A DNA stretch of 64,000 nucleotides from Parastagonospora avenae f. sp. tritici 18332-5 (Eukaryota > Ascomycota > Dothideomycetes > Pleosporales > Phaeosphaeriaceae): the NCBI GenBank assembly GCA_022559985.1, contig JAFJTR010000101.1:38353-102352 (forward strand). Direction: 5' to 3'. Each line of letters begins with the position of its first letter. The stretch's first letter is position 1. A program made the position numbers and the translations under genes. Of this stretch, positions 1 to 10,928 are shown piece by piece. Below the pieces are notes generated by a model. That model saw only the letters and a list, made by a program, of their open reading frames with translations. It ran no database searches and was not told the origin of the DNA.

Positions 1-921
1 TGGTACTTAGGGTATGTCAAGTGTGTCCAGTGAGCTTGTATGAAGATTATTAACATGATCGCGCAGGACAAACCTTTTGAGATGATGTCACTGGATGACT
101 ATCACACAGCGATACATGCTAAGTTGCAGGGCACATGGAATCTGCACTATGCATCCCTTGCGCAAAGAAGGCCGCTCGATTTCTTCACCATGCTCTCAAG
201 CATATCAGGAATTGTTGGCAATAAGGGCCAGGCCAACTACTCTGCTGCAAACACTTTCCTCGACGCCTTCGCCACATATCGTCGGGAGGTGCTAGGCTTG
301 CCCGCGAATTCAGTAGACCTAGGCATGATCGAAGACGTCGGTTACATCGCTGATCAAAACCCTTACCTGGAATCTCGATTCGACAAGAAGCAATGGACGC
401 CAATCAACGAGGGCTCCCTCCGTCGCATACTGAGCTATTCCATCTACCAACAGGATGCTGAGCCACTGAATTCGGCTAGTTGCGACCAGCTCATCACTGG
501 CATTGCCTTCCCACTGCAAGGAGAGACGGACCTGATTAGCGAATCGAGATTTGGGTATTTCTTCTCGGGCGGGGTTGACGGAAAATCAAAGAGCGATGGC
601 GAAGGAACCAGTCCCAAAGATCAAGCCATGCGTGCCTTCGCGCTTGTGCGGAATTCGAACGGCGACGCTGCTACACTGGCTAAGGCATGCGTCGAAGTAC
701 TCGCGCTACAATTTTCGCACGTCCTGCGCCTCGATCACGAGATGGATACCGACAAGCCGCTCATGGCGTATGGCTTGGACTCTTTGGCAGCCGTTGAGCT
801 GCGCAACTGGGTACGAATGGAGCTTGGTGTCGAATTGAGCACCCTGGATATTCTGAACGCAAGTTCACTGGCCGCCTTGTGCAAGAAATTGGTATCGAGA
901 CTGGCACAGCTACCGAAGTAA
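1..921 (+). CDS. Highly reducing polyketide synthase, C-terminal end (KR + ACP), partial
   Basis: This is the 3' end of a fungal type I polyketide synthase; the rest lies before the window. An intron at 12-66 (GTATGT...GCGCAG, branch-like TTAAC) joins codons reading MVLR at 1-11 to DKPFEMMS, which restores the usual ketoreductase sequence. The ATG at 40 is therefore intronic and not a start. The KR part shows SSISGIVGNKGQANYSAAN, with the catalytic Tyr codon at 238-240. After a ~60-residue linker comes an acyl carrier domain with GLDSLAAVELRNW, whose phosphopantetheine Ser codon is at 781-783. It ends at TAA 919-921 with no release domain after the ACP, as in highly reducing PKSs whose product is released by another enzyme. 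The product cannot be told from this fragment. Confidence 0.9.
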
Positions 922-1451
922 TCAACTTCCAGATGAGCTGGAGATCAGCTTTTGGCATTAGAGACTTCAGGCTTAATTAACCTTTAGACAAAAGCTCGAC
1001 AGGAGTCAATTTGCAGTCGCTGTGGTTTGTGGTTGCTCGTCTCAGAGTCCTAGCTGGTTTACAACGCTAGCTACAGATTGAGTCAGGCTCCTTATTAGTA
1101 TCCTCTGATCTTCTTACTGCTCAGCTGCTTGTGTGTAGTCTGTAGCTTTCATAGACAATGCAATACTTGGGCGATTAAGGCCAATCGATTAACGGTAAGG
1201 GGTGCTACCGTCAGCGCATCTAAAATAGCAAACACGACCTTTGACAAAAATTTAGGATTAGAGTCCCTGAACTCTTGCACGCAGACCTGCTACCACCATA
1301 TCCGCCACGCTAAACAACAAACACTAGCCTCCTTCTGGCGCAGACGTGATAACAAAAGACCAAAGAAACCCATCGCTAAATGCAACAGCGCTACCAACCC
1401 ATGCATAATGCTTCCGAAATCCCATCACACGACCTCGCCACTCATTCACAA
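922..1451. other. Intergenic, 3' flanks of the PKS and the next gene
   Basis: These 530 bases lie between two converging genes. I see no coding sequence with family resemblance, no RNA gene and no repeat. Open frames on the plus strand at 1129-1790 overlap the last exon of the minus-strand gene and look incidental. Confidence 0.6.
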
Positions 1452-4189
1452 TCACGCTGGCTTCACGCCCTCGAAGAGAACCTCCGGCTTCAGGTGCTCA
1501 ATCTCAGACTTCCATTCGCGCGTGCGCGGAAGCAATATCCTCCATCCACGATCATCCATCTCAGTGAGAAGGATTTCAGACTTATTCTCTGCGTCGGCAA
1601 GGTCCGTGGCGCAGATGACAAAGGTTGTCAGATAGAACATGACCCATGGGTACTTGGAGTTGATGTAGTGCTGGATGTAATATTGCCAGGCGTTGGCAGA
1701 GGATGGCCGATCAAACGCTACATCAGACTGTGTCAGCAAGTTTTCATGTGGAAAATTAGACAAAACGTACGCATCGCATTCCAGCGGTAAACATGCCCTT
1801 CCCACGTCACGAAGTTGAGACCCGTTCTGCCAAGACTCTTGATTGCCGGCATAGGCCATGCGCAGTAGTGCGTCTGGATCGACCCTTTTGCGAAAATCGC
1901 ATTGGAATTCTTGTTCTTGAACATCTGCGCGAAATCTCTCAAGCAGCTCCTTGGTGGGAGTGGGAGGGATGGGGCGCGGTCGCCTTCAGCTGCCGTGGCA
2001 TCGCGCTTGTATGGGAAGTACAGATCGTATTGACCATCAATGCCCTGCGCAAGGACAGGTCGCGCTTGCGGTCTCTCGTACTCTGATGACAGTGAAACAA
2101 GACCAGAGCGTTCCATGTCTTCAACAATTCGTCGAATGAGACGGTTGGCATCGCGCGGACTCGGGTCGGAGGCCATTCTTTCGTGATTCGCTGCGATAAT
2201 GCTTCGGTCTGGCTCGTAGCATCTGTAGCGATTGCCTTCATACTGTACGTCGAGAGGCGCAGAGTAGCGCAGGTCAGGAGAGCTGTCGATGCGAATTTCT
2301 TCGAGGAAGATTTCTTGGACGGATGATGGTATGACCTCACGGATCACGCGCTTGGCCACTTGCCGTGGCGAAGGATCACCAACTAGCATGAGCAACGTGT
2401 CCTGCACGATGTCCATCAGCTGGAAGGGCTGTCCGACTTCTCGATCGATGATGATGAATTGCCATGAGTCGACGACTATCGGGTCGTACATAGTCGTCTT
2501 GCCTCGTCGCAGTTGGTTCTTGACATCCTCAAGGGTGACAGTCGTGCTGTATCGAACAGTCTGGAGTTCCTCGTGGGTCATTGCCGAGCGATGGCGAGAA
2601 ATAAAGAGGTCCGGTTCCGTGGGATGAACTGTAGCGTCTGCGTTTGTTCCTTCGTACACGACTAAGTAAAGGCGCTCTTTTCTTTTGCGAATCTCGTCGA
2701 GAAATGCTTTGGTCAGAGGATCTCCTATGGCCATTTGCCCACACAGGTAGTTGCGCGATTGACGCTGCACCCAAAGTTCGCCCTCTTTTCGTAAACCAGC
2801 ATGCATGGCGAAGTCACCTTTGCTTGTTGGAATGAATCCCATGTAGACCCCAGTCGTACACTCGCTCATGATACTTGCTGGATCATACCAATGTTCATCG
2901 TATAGTCTCAACATCAGGAGCTTACAAATGGTCGTATAATCCTCGAAGTTGGAGCATATGCTGGCGAGACTCCATGGATTCAGTAGATTCGGAAACCAGC
3001 GATAACTTGTATTGTTAGCATGTTCACTCTCGGTTGTTTGTCAACGTACAGAATATCCCAACAAGGCTTGGTCATTCCAAGACCTTCAGTGGTGCTTGGT
3101 ATCGTTCCGCCAATGAGTTGAATCGTCTTGATGTCACCACCAGCCAACGTTTGAGCGCATATTGCGACTCGGAGGTACTGTACTGCGTGCGGACGCCATG
3201 CTTTCTCAAAGAAGTCGCAGTACATCTCCAGCGTACTTGCCTGGCATCCTAACAAGAACTGGTCGATGGTTCTTGATCTAGTTGCATGCTCCAGTGTCGC
3301 AGCTTCACTGTCGTTAAGTACCATGATGCGAAACCATGACCGGATGATGTCGCCCCCAGTATCCCGCTCAACTGGGCCTGGCGAGCTGGATTGTTTAGAA
3401 GCTTCGCCTAGATCGGGGACAATCGTGTAGAGGCGGCGAATGCTGTCGGCGCAGAGGTCCAGATAGAAGTGTTTCAGTACAAGTATTGACCCTAGTCGCA
3501 CATCACAGGTCAGTCTGTGCCATACTCTTCGAATATTACTGGTCACGTACCGTCATCCATCATTCCTTGAAGAGAGTCAATTGGTATCTTTGGATCAAGT
3601 GGCGACTGGAGGATCATGATTTTCTCCAAGTTGGATGCCTCTGGATGTGGCGTGCCAACTGCAGGCGTTTCTGGTGTGGGTTCCCGATTGAGGTTCTGCA
3701 CTGTGTCGCATGTCAGGATTGTCTAGGAGTGAACCCATGTGGTGTCGTACTCAATAAAGAGTCTGCCAGTTGTCTGACATCTGCCTCTAGTTTCGCAATC
3801 CATTTGATGTAGTCCTGGATATCGCCCCCACGTGGGTAGAACCTGTCTCGAATCTGACGACGAAGGTCGACAGAGAGTCGAAGCTTGATGACTTTCTGTT
3901 TCGCAGTTTCTGAGCTAATAACAGTCATTTTCTCAGCTTCTCTGTGTGCTTTGTTCCACCTTGAATTGATCTCCTTCCATTCGTGATAGTGCCGATTACA
4001 CCATGGGTCTTTTGTCGTTGATGCGAGCGCAACTTGGCACGGGCGTCCATCCAGTTCAAGGGCCTCGCAGACTGGACCAGTGACTGTCGGTGATTCCGGA
4101 ATATCACTCAAGCGCACCAGACGCCGTGCAGTACCTTTGACACTAGGTCGCCGGGCTTGCAGGCCATTGATACGAAGCTGAACACTCAT
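1452..4189 (-). CDS. Uncharacterised fungal protein with N-terminal Cys/His cluster (~843 aa)
   Basis: I do not recognise this family. Five exons join in frame to about 843 aa using introns 3701-3750, 3492-3550, 3006-3049 and 1718-1770, all GT..AG. The start at 4189 (MSVQLRINGLQARRPS) is chosen because it begins the conserved-looking part; an in-frame ATG at 4279 would add 30 residues. Residues ~45-75 hold C-x9-C...C-x2-HYHEW, which could bind a metal. After this come a basic helical stretch rich in Lys and Arg, then long mixed helical/strand regions with no membrane segment or signal peptide. The last splice has an alternative: donor GTTTAC near 1780 with acceptor ACAG also keeps the frame. 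It converges on the PKS but nothing links the two functionally. Confidence 0.7.
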
Positions 4190-6400
4190 AGCCAGAAGGC
4201 GGATGTATGATCGTGGTGTGGGAAGGCTGCCGTGGAAGGTTTCGGATAGCCCTCCCGCACCGGAGGGCGAACATGCCATGTTATGATATGATCCCGTGCT
4301 GTAGAATTAGGCAAGCGACAGCTAGCTGTCCAGTCTGTCGGTAAGGGGCGCTGCAAGCCCAATACGTGGCCGTAAGATCCTTTCTGTTCAGTGCGGCACA
4401 GTTGTCTTGAAGTCAGTGGCAGGGGACCAAGCTCTTCTTGTATGGCTCGGCAACAGTGGTGACATGGACTGTTCGCTTACGCTCGTGTCGAACACGGTAT
4501 TGTAGGAAATGACAGCTCTTTTGAAACAAATCAGCTAGGCAGGCCAATATTGCGTCAGACAAACATAACATACCTCTGAAGAGCGCGGCAGTTTGACCCT
4601 TCTGCATCGCACATGGAGGCTGTTGTCACCTTGCATGCTTCCGCGCTGCCGCCAAGCATGTCCCAATAGAGCGACCGCCCTACACCTGACCAGGTTTTTA
4701 GTGTGAGCAGGCTGCGCTTCTCAGATGAGCCGCGGAGTATCGCCTGTAATCGGGGCAATGAAAACGCTGACTGACGTGCCGGCTCATGCATATGATAGAA
4801 TTAGCCGCCGACATGACCGCGCCCTCGCAGAGAACGTAAAACAGGCGAATGGCAGCCTATGAAACAGCAGCAACGCCATGAACGTCTGCGCGATAGACGC
4901 CAGACGCTGGCCAGGGAACGCGCTGACCACCGGGGCATGACGCTATCAGGCTAGCATCTCGGGTGAGGTGAATGACAGACCCGCATCTATTGCACTAATC
5001 GCTACTCCTATCGGTGGCTGAGTGTGATAGCAAGGGCCGTGGCACCCTGGTCTGCATACTGAAGAACTACCCTCCATGATGAGTAGAGAATGTGATTCGC
5101 CGATTTCGTAAGCTCACGCCGGCGGCTATGCATGCGATGTATGCTGGTCAGCGGCTCCAAGCCAACTGGACGGCCCGCACAACCAGCTCTTTTGTTTAAA
5201 TGCATGATATTGCCTGACAGCCGCCCGATCCATTCACATTGAAGCTCACCAGACTTCCCCAGACTGTCGAGGCGTTTCGTTTTGTTCTTCTTTTCTTGGT
5301 TGGTGAAACGAAGCGCAAAAAGGCGCGAACCGTGCCGCACCGGTGGGGCGACAGCCGCACTCGCCGACTTGGCTTGCTAACGATGTACATCGAAAGTCCA
5401 TCTTGATCGGTGAAGGAATCGAGCCCAACGTATATTGCATGAGATTCAGGCAGTATGTTCGAGCAACACACTGGTGCGAGCTGTTGATAGGAGAAATGGT
5501 TGGTCGTGTGGCGGTCGTGTGGCTTTCTCGAGTCGATATCGCGATGACATGACAGGATCTCAACACGGACGGACATCTTGCTGTCCAGCTTTGCAGCGCC
5601 ATTGAGACTTGTTCGTATCACCCCGGAACTCTTCGTCGCACTCATCCGCGTCCACAGTAATCTCGAGTGGTTTGAAGGTGATGATTACGCGCCCACGACA
5701 ACAGTATCCAGCAGGCGGTTAAAGCTGGTAAGCGTTCCTGCATAGGGCTCCCCTGGGCCACTAGTCGATGAACACACCACACCTTCTAAAAGCGATGAAT
5801 CCTGGAACTTGGTGAGTAAAAGGAGGTCAGGAGATCTGATTTTATGCTTCTCGAAATCGACTTCTGCTCGCAATGTTAGTAGGTAGAGTAGGTTGCTCTA
5901 ATGAGGGATAAGATTTTGACCCCGTAGGATGAGGATACATCAACGGCCTTGGGACTCTCCCTTGCTCATTTGATTCCTATCAATTGTTGACCCAATGAGC
6001 TCAGGCTCGACTCTTCCTATCTACGTAGTGCCAAGTCGATGTTATGTGCAGCGAAACGGATCTGAAGCGCGACTGTGGCGTCTCCAGACTCCTGGCGATG
6101 ATGCGTTCGCGACTTCCCCACATTTCGGCATACCGGATGTGGAAGACGCGCCTGTCAGTGAACCTCGGCCCTGCATTGGAGGCATCACGATACTCCAACA
6201 TCTCGGACTTCGCGCCGTGCATACAGTCTCTTGTACTTAACAAAGCGCTTCAGTGTCTTACGCCTAGCTAATTGCAGTGTTACTGAAGTGTCATAGCCAT
6301 ATATTGGCTGTCAGTTCTTTATAGCCACGCCTCCACACGTCACACGCGTCCCCCGCATAGCTTTCGTTTCCCCGCAAGACGAAGCTCGCGAGATACAAAT
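4190..6400. other. Long intergenic region, no gene recognised
   Basis: About 2.1 kb between the start of the unknown minus-strand gene and the dehydrogenase gene at 6401. Open frames here (for example 5196-5645 and 5246-5602 on the minus strand, 5995-6240 on the plus strand) overlap each other in several frames, have atypical composition and match no family I know. The stretch must hold the promoters of both flanking genes. I see no transposon terminus, tRNA or tandem repeat. Confidence 0.5.
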
Positions 6401-7888
6401 ATGGTGATTTCTACAGCAATTCGCATAGCGCCTTCTCGTGCCGCACGAGCACTCAACCTCCTACGTACTGTGCAATACACACATCCGCCATCATGTCCCT
6501 GTCATTCGAATCCGAATTACCACCAGCAAACACCCTCCACAATCCAACAAGCACGCCGACACCTCGCAACCCCAATTGACCATTCACAACAAAAGGAATA
6601 TGCATTCGAGATGGCAGCTTCGAGTATACGCTTTGGTCCTGGCTGTACAAAGGAGGTTGGCATGGATTTTAAGAACATGGGCAGTAAACGCGTTATGGTG
6701 GTGACAGATCCAAACGTCCGGAAGCTGGACGCGATGAAGCAGGTCATTGAAGGATTGGAGAGAGAAGGCGTGCAGTACGAAATTTACGACAAAGTACGCG
6801 TAGAGCCCAAAGATCACTCTATCAAGGAAGCCATCGCCTATGCCCGGCCATGGAAGCCCGATGCCTACCTCGCCGTCGGAGGTGGCAGCGTCATCGACAC
6901 CGCCAAACTCATGAACCTATATACTTCATTCCCCCAAGCGGATTTCCTCGACTTTGTAAACGCTCCTCTAGGCAAAGGCATGCCCATCCCCGGCAAACTC
7001 TTCCCCCTCGTCGCCGTCCCCACAACAGCAGGAACCGGCTCCGAAACAACTGGCACCGCCATCTTCGACCTCGTGTCGAAGCGCGCGAAGACTGGAATTG
7101 CCCATCGGAACTTGAAGCCCACGCTGGGCATAGTCGACCCCCTGAACACCCGCACAATGCCCTCTGCCGTCCACGCATCATCCGGTCTAGATGTCCTATG
7201 CCATTCCCTCGAATCCTGGACCGCAATTCCATACTACGAGCGCACGCCGCGACCAACTAATCCACTCAACCGTCCAGCCTACCAAGGCGCGAATCCCATC
7301 TCCGACATCTTCTCGCTCAAAGCACTCAAGGACACTGTCAAGTACCTTCCCCGCGCCGTCAAGAATCCTGACGACCATGAAGCGCAAGCCCAAATGCTGC
7401 TCGCCGCGACGCTTGCTGGAGTAGGCTTTGGCAACGCGGGCGTCCATCTTTGCCATGGCATGTCGTATCCCATCTCGGGCCAGAATCCTGGGTACAAACA
7501 CGCGGGATACGACGTCGATCACACCATCATCCCGCACGGCGTATCCGTCGCCGTAACCGCGCCCGCAGTATTCAAGTTCACCGCAGCATCGAACCCCGAG
7601 CGGCACTTGGCTGCCGCCGAAGCGTTTGGCGTGGACATTTCGAATGTGAAGAAGGAGAGTGCTGGTGAGGTGTTGAGCGAGGCGCTGGCGGAGTTTTTGA
7701 TCAAGTTGGGCGACCAGCCGAGGGGGTTGAAGGCGCTTGGGTTTGGAGCCGGGGATCTGGATGGGTTGGTTGAGGGCACGATTCCGCAGGCGCGGGTGTT
7801 GATGCTCGCGCCGACGTTGGAGACGCAGGATTTGGAGGTGGAGAGGGAGCAGTTGAGGACGTTGTTTGAGGAGTCGATGGAGTATTAG
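6401..7888 (+). CDS. Mitochondrial iron-containing alcohol dehydrogenase, hydroxyacid-oxoacid transhydrogenase (ADHFE1-like)
   Basis: Single-exon gene of 495 aa. The family oxidises 4-hydroxybutyrate to succinate semialdehyde while reducing 2-oxoglutarate, in mitochondria. The first ~65 residues are rich in Arg, Ser and Thr and poor in acidic residues, as expected of a mitochondrial presequence. The type III dehydrogenase fold follows, with AVGGGSVIDTAK for the nucleotide and VPTTAGTGSETTGTAIF in the middle. His-rich segments (LCHSLESW, GNAGVHLCHGMSYPISG, VDHTIIPHG) match the metal-binding region. Length is close to the family norm. The gene converges on the cupin gene, with 132 bases between the stop codons. 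Substrate preference is inferred from overall resemblance to ADHFE1 rather than to microbial 1,3-propanediol dehydrogenases. Confidence 0.9.
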   Translation: MVISTAIRIAPSRAARALNLLRTVQYTHPPSCPCHSNPNYHQQTPSTIQQARRHLATPIDHSQQKEYAFEMAASSIRFGPGCTKEVGMDFKNMGSKRVMVVTDPNVRKLDAMKQVIEGLEREGVQYEIYDKVRVEPKDHSIKEAIAYARPWKPDAYLAVGGGSVIDTAKLMNLYTSFPQADFLDFVNAPLGKGMPIPGKLFPLVAVPTTAGTGSETTGTAIFDLVSKRAKTGIAHRNLKPTLGIVDPLNTRTMPSAVHASSGLDVLCHSLESWTAIPYYERTPRPTNPLNRPAYQGANPISDIFSLKALKDTVKYLPRAVKNPDDHEAQAQMLLAATLAGVGFGNAGVHLCHGMSYPISGQNPGYKHAGYDVDHTIIPHGVSVAVTAPAVFKFTAASNPERHLAAAEAFGVDISNVKKESAGEVLSEALAEFLIKLGDQPRGLKALGFGAGDLDGLVEGTIPQARVLMLAPTLETQDLEVEREQLRTLFEESMEY

Positions 7889-8020
7889 ATGCTACGGATT
7901 TTAGAGAAGTGTCCTTATGAAAATCCACAAAGTAGCGTTCTGGCTCACTCATTGTCGCCTGAGCTCAATTTGTTTCGTGGGCCAAGTGATTTGATATTCT
8001 GCCACAGTCACTGCTCCCAT

Positions 8021-8720
8021 CTACTCTCTCCTAACCAACCACTCCAACTCCCGCCTCTGCTCCTGCGTCACCAGCCCCTCAAACCCCTCCACCGCCAAAA
8101 AATCGTGATCCGCATATTCGAATCCCGGCACAACCGTCTGCATCCATCTTGTCAGCATATTCCAATCTCAACCACCAGCGAAACTCAAATAATCCACATA
8201 CCTCACTAATCAACAGCCTCCCCTCCCCCTCGAGCAAAAAACTCGCCTTATACTTCCCCCCCTCAACAATCCACACCGCCCTCTCACCAGCACTCACATC
8301 CCTCCCAACCACAAAACTCTCCACCCTCTTCTTCCCCTCCTCGCCATCCTCATCCGCATGAATAAGCACATACCTCCCCCGCCCCTCAATAAGCGTATGT
8401 ACCGTGCGCCCCTTATTCCTATGAAAGCACCCCATCGACGCCGTCGGAGTTAACATGTAATATATACTCGTGCTGGCATTTCTTCGCGCGTTGTCCCCGG
8501 AGAAGGGTGTGGAGGCGGTCTGCGTGTTGGAGGGAGTGGGAGGGAAGGGGTTGGGGATGAGGAGGGGATCGCGGTCGATTTCGGCGAAATATCCGCCTTC
8601 GATGTGTTTTTGGAGACGCAGTGTGTCGATGATGGATTGCGTGGAGGGGGATTCCGTGGTTTGGGAGGGGTTGGGGTAGGTGGGTTGGAGGCGGGTGGGG
8701 GTGTTGGGGATGGAGGACAT
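8021..8720 (-). CDS. DUF985 cupin-superfamily protein (YML079W-like)
   Basis: Two exons, intron 8138-8201 (GTATGT...GCAG), giving 211 aa. Reading through the intron gives a false Trp- and Gly-rich tail; splicing restores a C-terminus with VVPGFEYADHDF and a Gln/Arg/Leu-rich helix. Conserved landmarks of the family are HIEGGYFAE near residue 40, ASTSIYYMLT near 85, GCFHRNKGRTVHTLIEGRGR (residues ~95-115, potential metal or ligand His residues) and FVVGRDVSAGERAVW. It is a soluble beta-barrel protein. The yeast homologue has a known structure but no firm biochemical role, so I give none. Nucleotide composition of the C-rich strand here is unlike its neighbours but coding is clear. Confidence 0.88.
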
Positions 8721-9554
8721 TTTGGGAAGATGGGTGGGGATGGTCTGAAGAGATCTGGTATCGTGTCTTCGGTTGTCTTGCAGGCTGGGGTATAGTGATT
8801 GTTGATGGTGTCGTCACGGGGAGGATGGATGACTCAAAGTGCTGCGTGGGGTTGGTAATCGATAAGCGGCACTACTAGGTAAGTTACTGCAATAATTCGT
8901 GCACGCTGTCTTGAAAGCTTCTAAGCACTATCTGACTGTAATGTTAAGCTGTCTACCTTCGAATTCTTCTTAGACCTATGTTGCGTGCTAATAAGCTATT
9001 AAAGTTCTTTAGACTCGTGTATAATACAGCAGCTCCTCTTTCATAGTAGCAGTTTGAGTCTGAATGGAGAGCGCATAAATTGCTGCAACACCTAGTGGCA
9101 CACTAGGTACTGCTTACCAGAGCATGTCAAAAGCTTACAGCATGCGGACGTTGAAAATCCATGTCGGTCTGGCGTTGAGAGGCACACGCCGTCTCGAGGT
9201 ATCAAGCAGCAGAAGAGGAGATCAACGATGATAGGTTTGGTGTCGCACCTCGTATTCCAGCTACATATCCCATCCTCGCAACACCCCATTCCCATCAAAT
9301 TTCCCAAGTGTTATGCATATCCACCCATCATCACATTCCCATGCGCAATCATTCATCCCATCCGCTCGTCCATGCATGCCTTGTACGCCCAGCTTACCCA
9401 CAACGTGAAGAGAGAAAAAGAACATTAGACAATATGACGGAAAGATTTGGTGAAAGGGAAATGATATATAGTACAGGAGAAGACGTGATTTGAATACGCT
9501 CCTAGGTCCGAAATAATATGCGTGTCCGCCAAGCCTGCTTGTGTGCTAGTGGTG
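8721..9554. other. Intergenic, upstream of cupin gene and 3' flank of ZDS1-like gene
   Basis: 834 bases. The first part serves as promoter of the minus-strand cupin gene. The rest is AT-richer and holds only short frames without family resemblance. No repeat or RNA gene seen. Confidence 0.5.
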
Positions 9555-10897
9555 CTACCACATGTCATCGTCAGCCCGGCTGCTCTGGTCCGAGTCAGAG
9601 TAGGTGTAGCCGTGCTTGCTACCCTGGCCAAGGTAGTTTTGAGTGTTGGCGACGCTGTAGCCGTTACCACCGCCACCGTTGGCATTGTGTTGCGAGTGGT
9701 GAGAGTCACGAGGATTTTGATCGTATGGATTGCCGTACTGGTCTCTTTGGGCGTGGTGGCCGTTCTCCTGAGATTGCCGAGAACCTGCATTGTTTTGCTG
9801 CTGCTGTGAACTTGGCCAGTCGTTCTTGTCAGATTGATCCTGTTGCTGTAAGTATTGTTAGTTATCATCAACCATGCTAAGCACTTCAAAGCTCACCTGC
9901 TGGTACCGCTGATATTGGGCAAACTCATCGGGCTGCTGCTGGGATTGTTGTGATCGTGACTGTTGCTGTTGAGGCTGTTCTTGTTGCTGCTGCGGTTGCG
10001 CTTGGGGCTGTTGCTGCTGTTGCTCCTTCTTCTGTTGTGCCGCTTGCTGCTGTTGCGCCTGTCTGGCCTGTTTCGAGTTGCCGATCTGGATCTGCGGATG
10101 CATCTGTTGGACCTTGGCCAGGTATGAGTACATGAAATTGCTCAGCAACACTTGAGAGTAGAGCTCTCTGCGAGGGTTGGCCAACTTGATATGCGCCATG
10201 CGGTAGATGGCACGCTCCTCGAGGATTGAGAATCGCGTCCAGTTGTAGTCCACGTCAGGGATCTTTGGCTTTGGCGGAGGCTCTGGGGAAAGACCACGTA
10301 ACGAAGCCTTCTTCTGTGAGGTCTCCTTGTCACCCTTCTTCTTACTACCGCCAAAGATGGACGACAGCAGACCGGGTTCCTTCTCCTTCTTGCCGTCACT
10401 GGATGACTTTCTGTTGCTCTCCTTCTTGCGTTCCTCTTCGAGCTTCACACCCTCGCGATCGAGAACAAGACTCTCGCGTCCGCGACCGGAGCCCTGAATG
10501 GAAGTTTGCAGCACATCCAGCCTGGTGTCGTCATGGCTCTTCTCCTGGCTTTTGCTCAGCTTGTTCTTCACCTTCTTGGCAAGCTCCTTATCGCGATCTT
10601 CCTTGTTGTCCTTTTCCTTTTCCTTCTTGTCCTTTTCTTTATCTTTGTCACCGCCGGTGAGCCAGCCCCAGCTGGTCTTCCTCGACCCTTCGGAGCCGTC
10701 TTTCTTGTCCTTGCCTTTCTTGTCCGATTTCTTCTCTTCTGGTAGGTTAGGGATGATGGACAGGTTGTCTGTTCTGGTCGTGTTTCCAGGCAAAGGCGTC
10801 GGGTGCTGGACGAGGTCGTCGAATGATTGTGCCGCTTTGATCGGAGAGTTTTGTGCTGCTTGTGCATGGCGATTTTGCCGGCTATTGGATGGCTGCC

Positions 10898-10928
<31 letters not shown>

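Noticed and set aside
40..66. ATG at 40 as start of a short KR-ACP protein
   Set aside because: The first nine codons lie in an intron; splicing at 12-66 restores conserved ketoreductase sequence that continues upstream of the window.
1129..1790. Plus-strand ORFs of 168 and 136 aa
   Set aside because: They overlap the last exon of the well-supported minus-strand gene and have atypical composition.
8079..8200. Gly/Trp-rich C-terminus of the cupin protein
   Set aside because: It is translation of an intron; splicing 8138-8201 gives the family's normal C-terminus ending at 8021.
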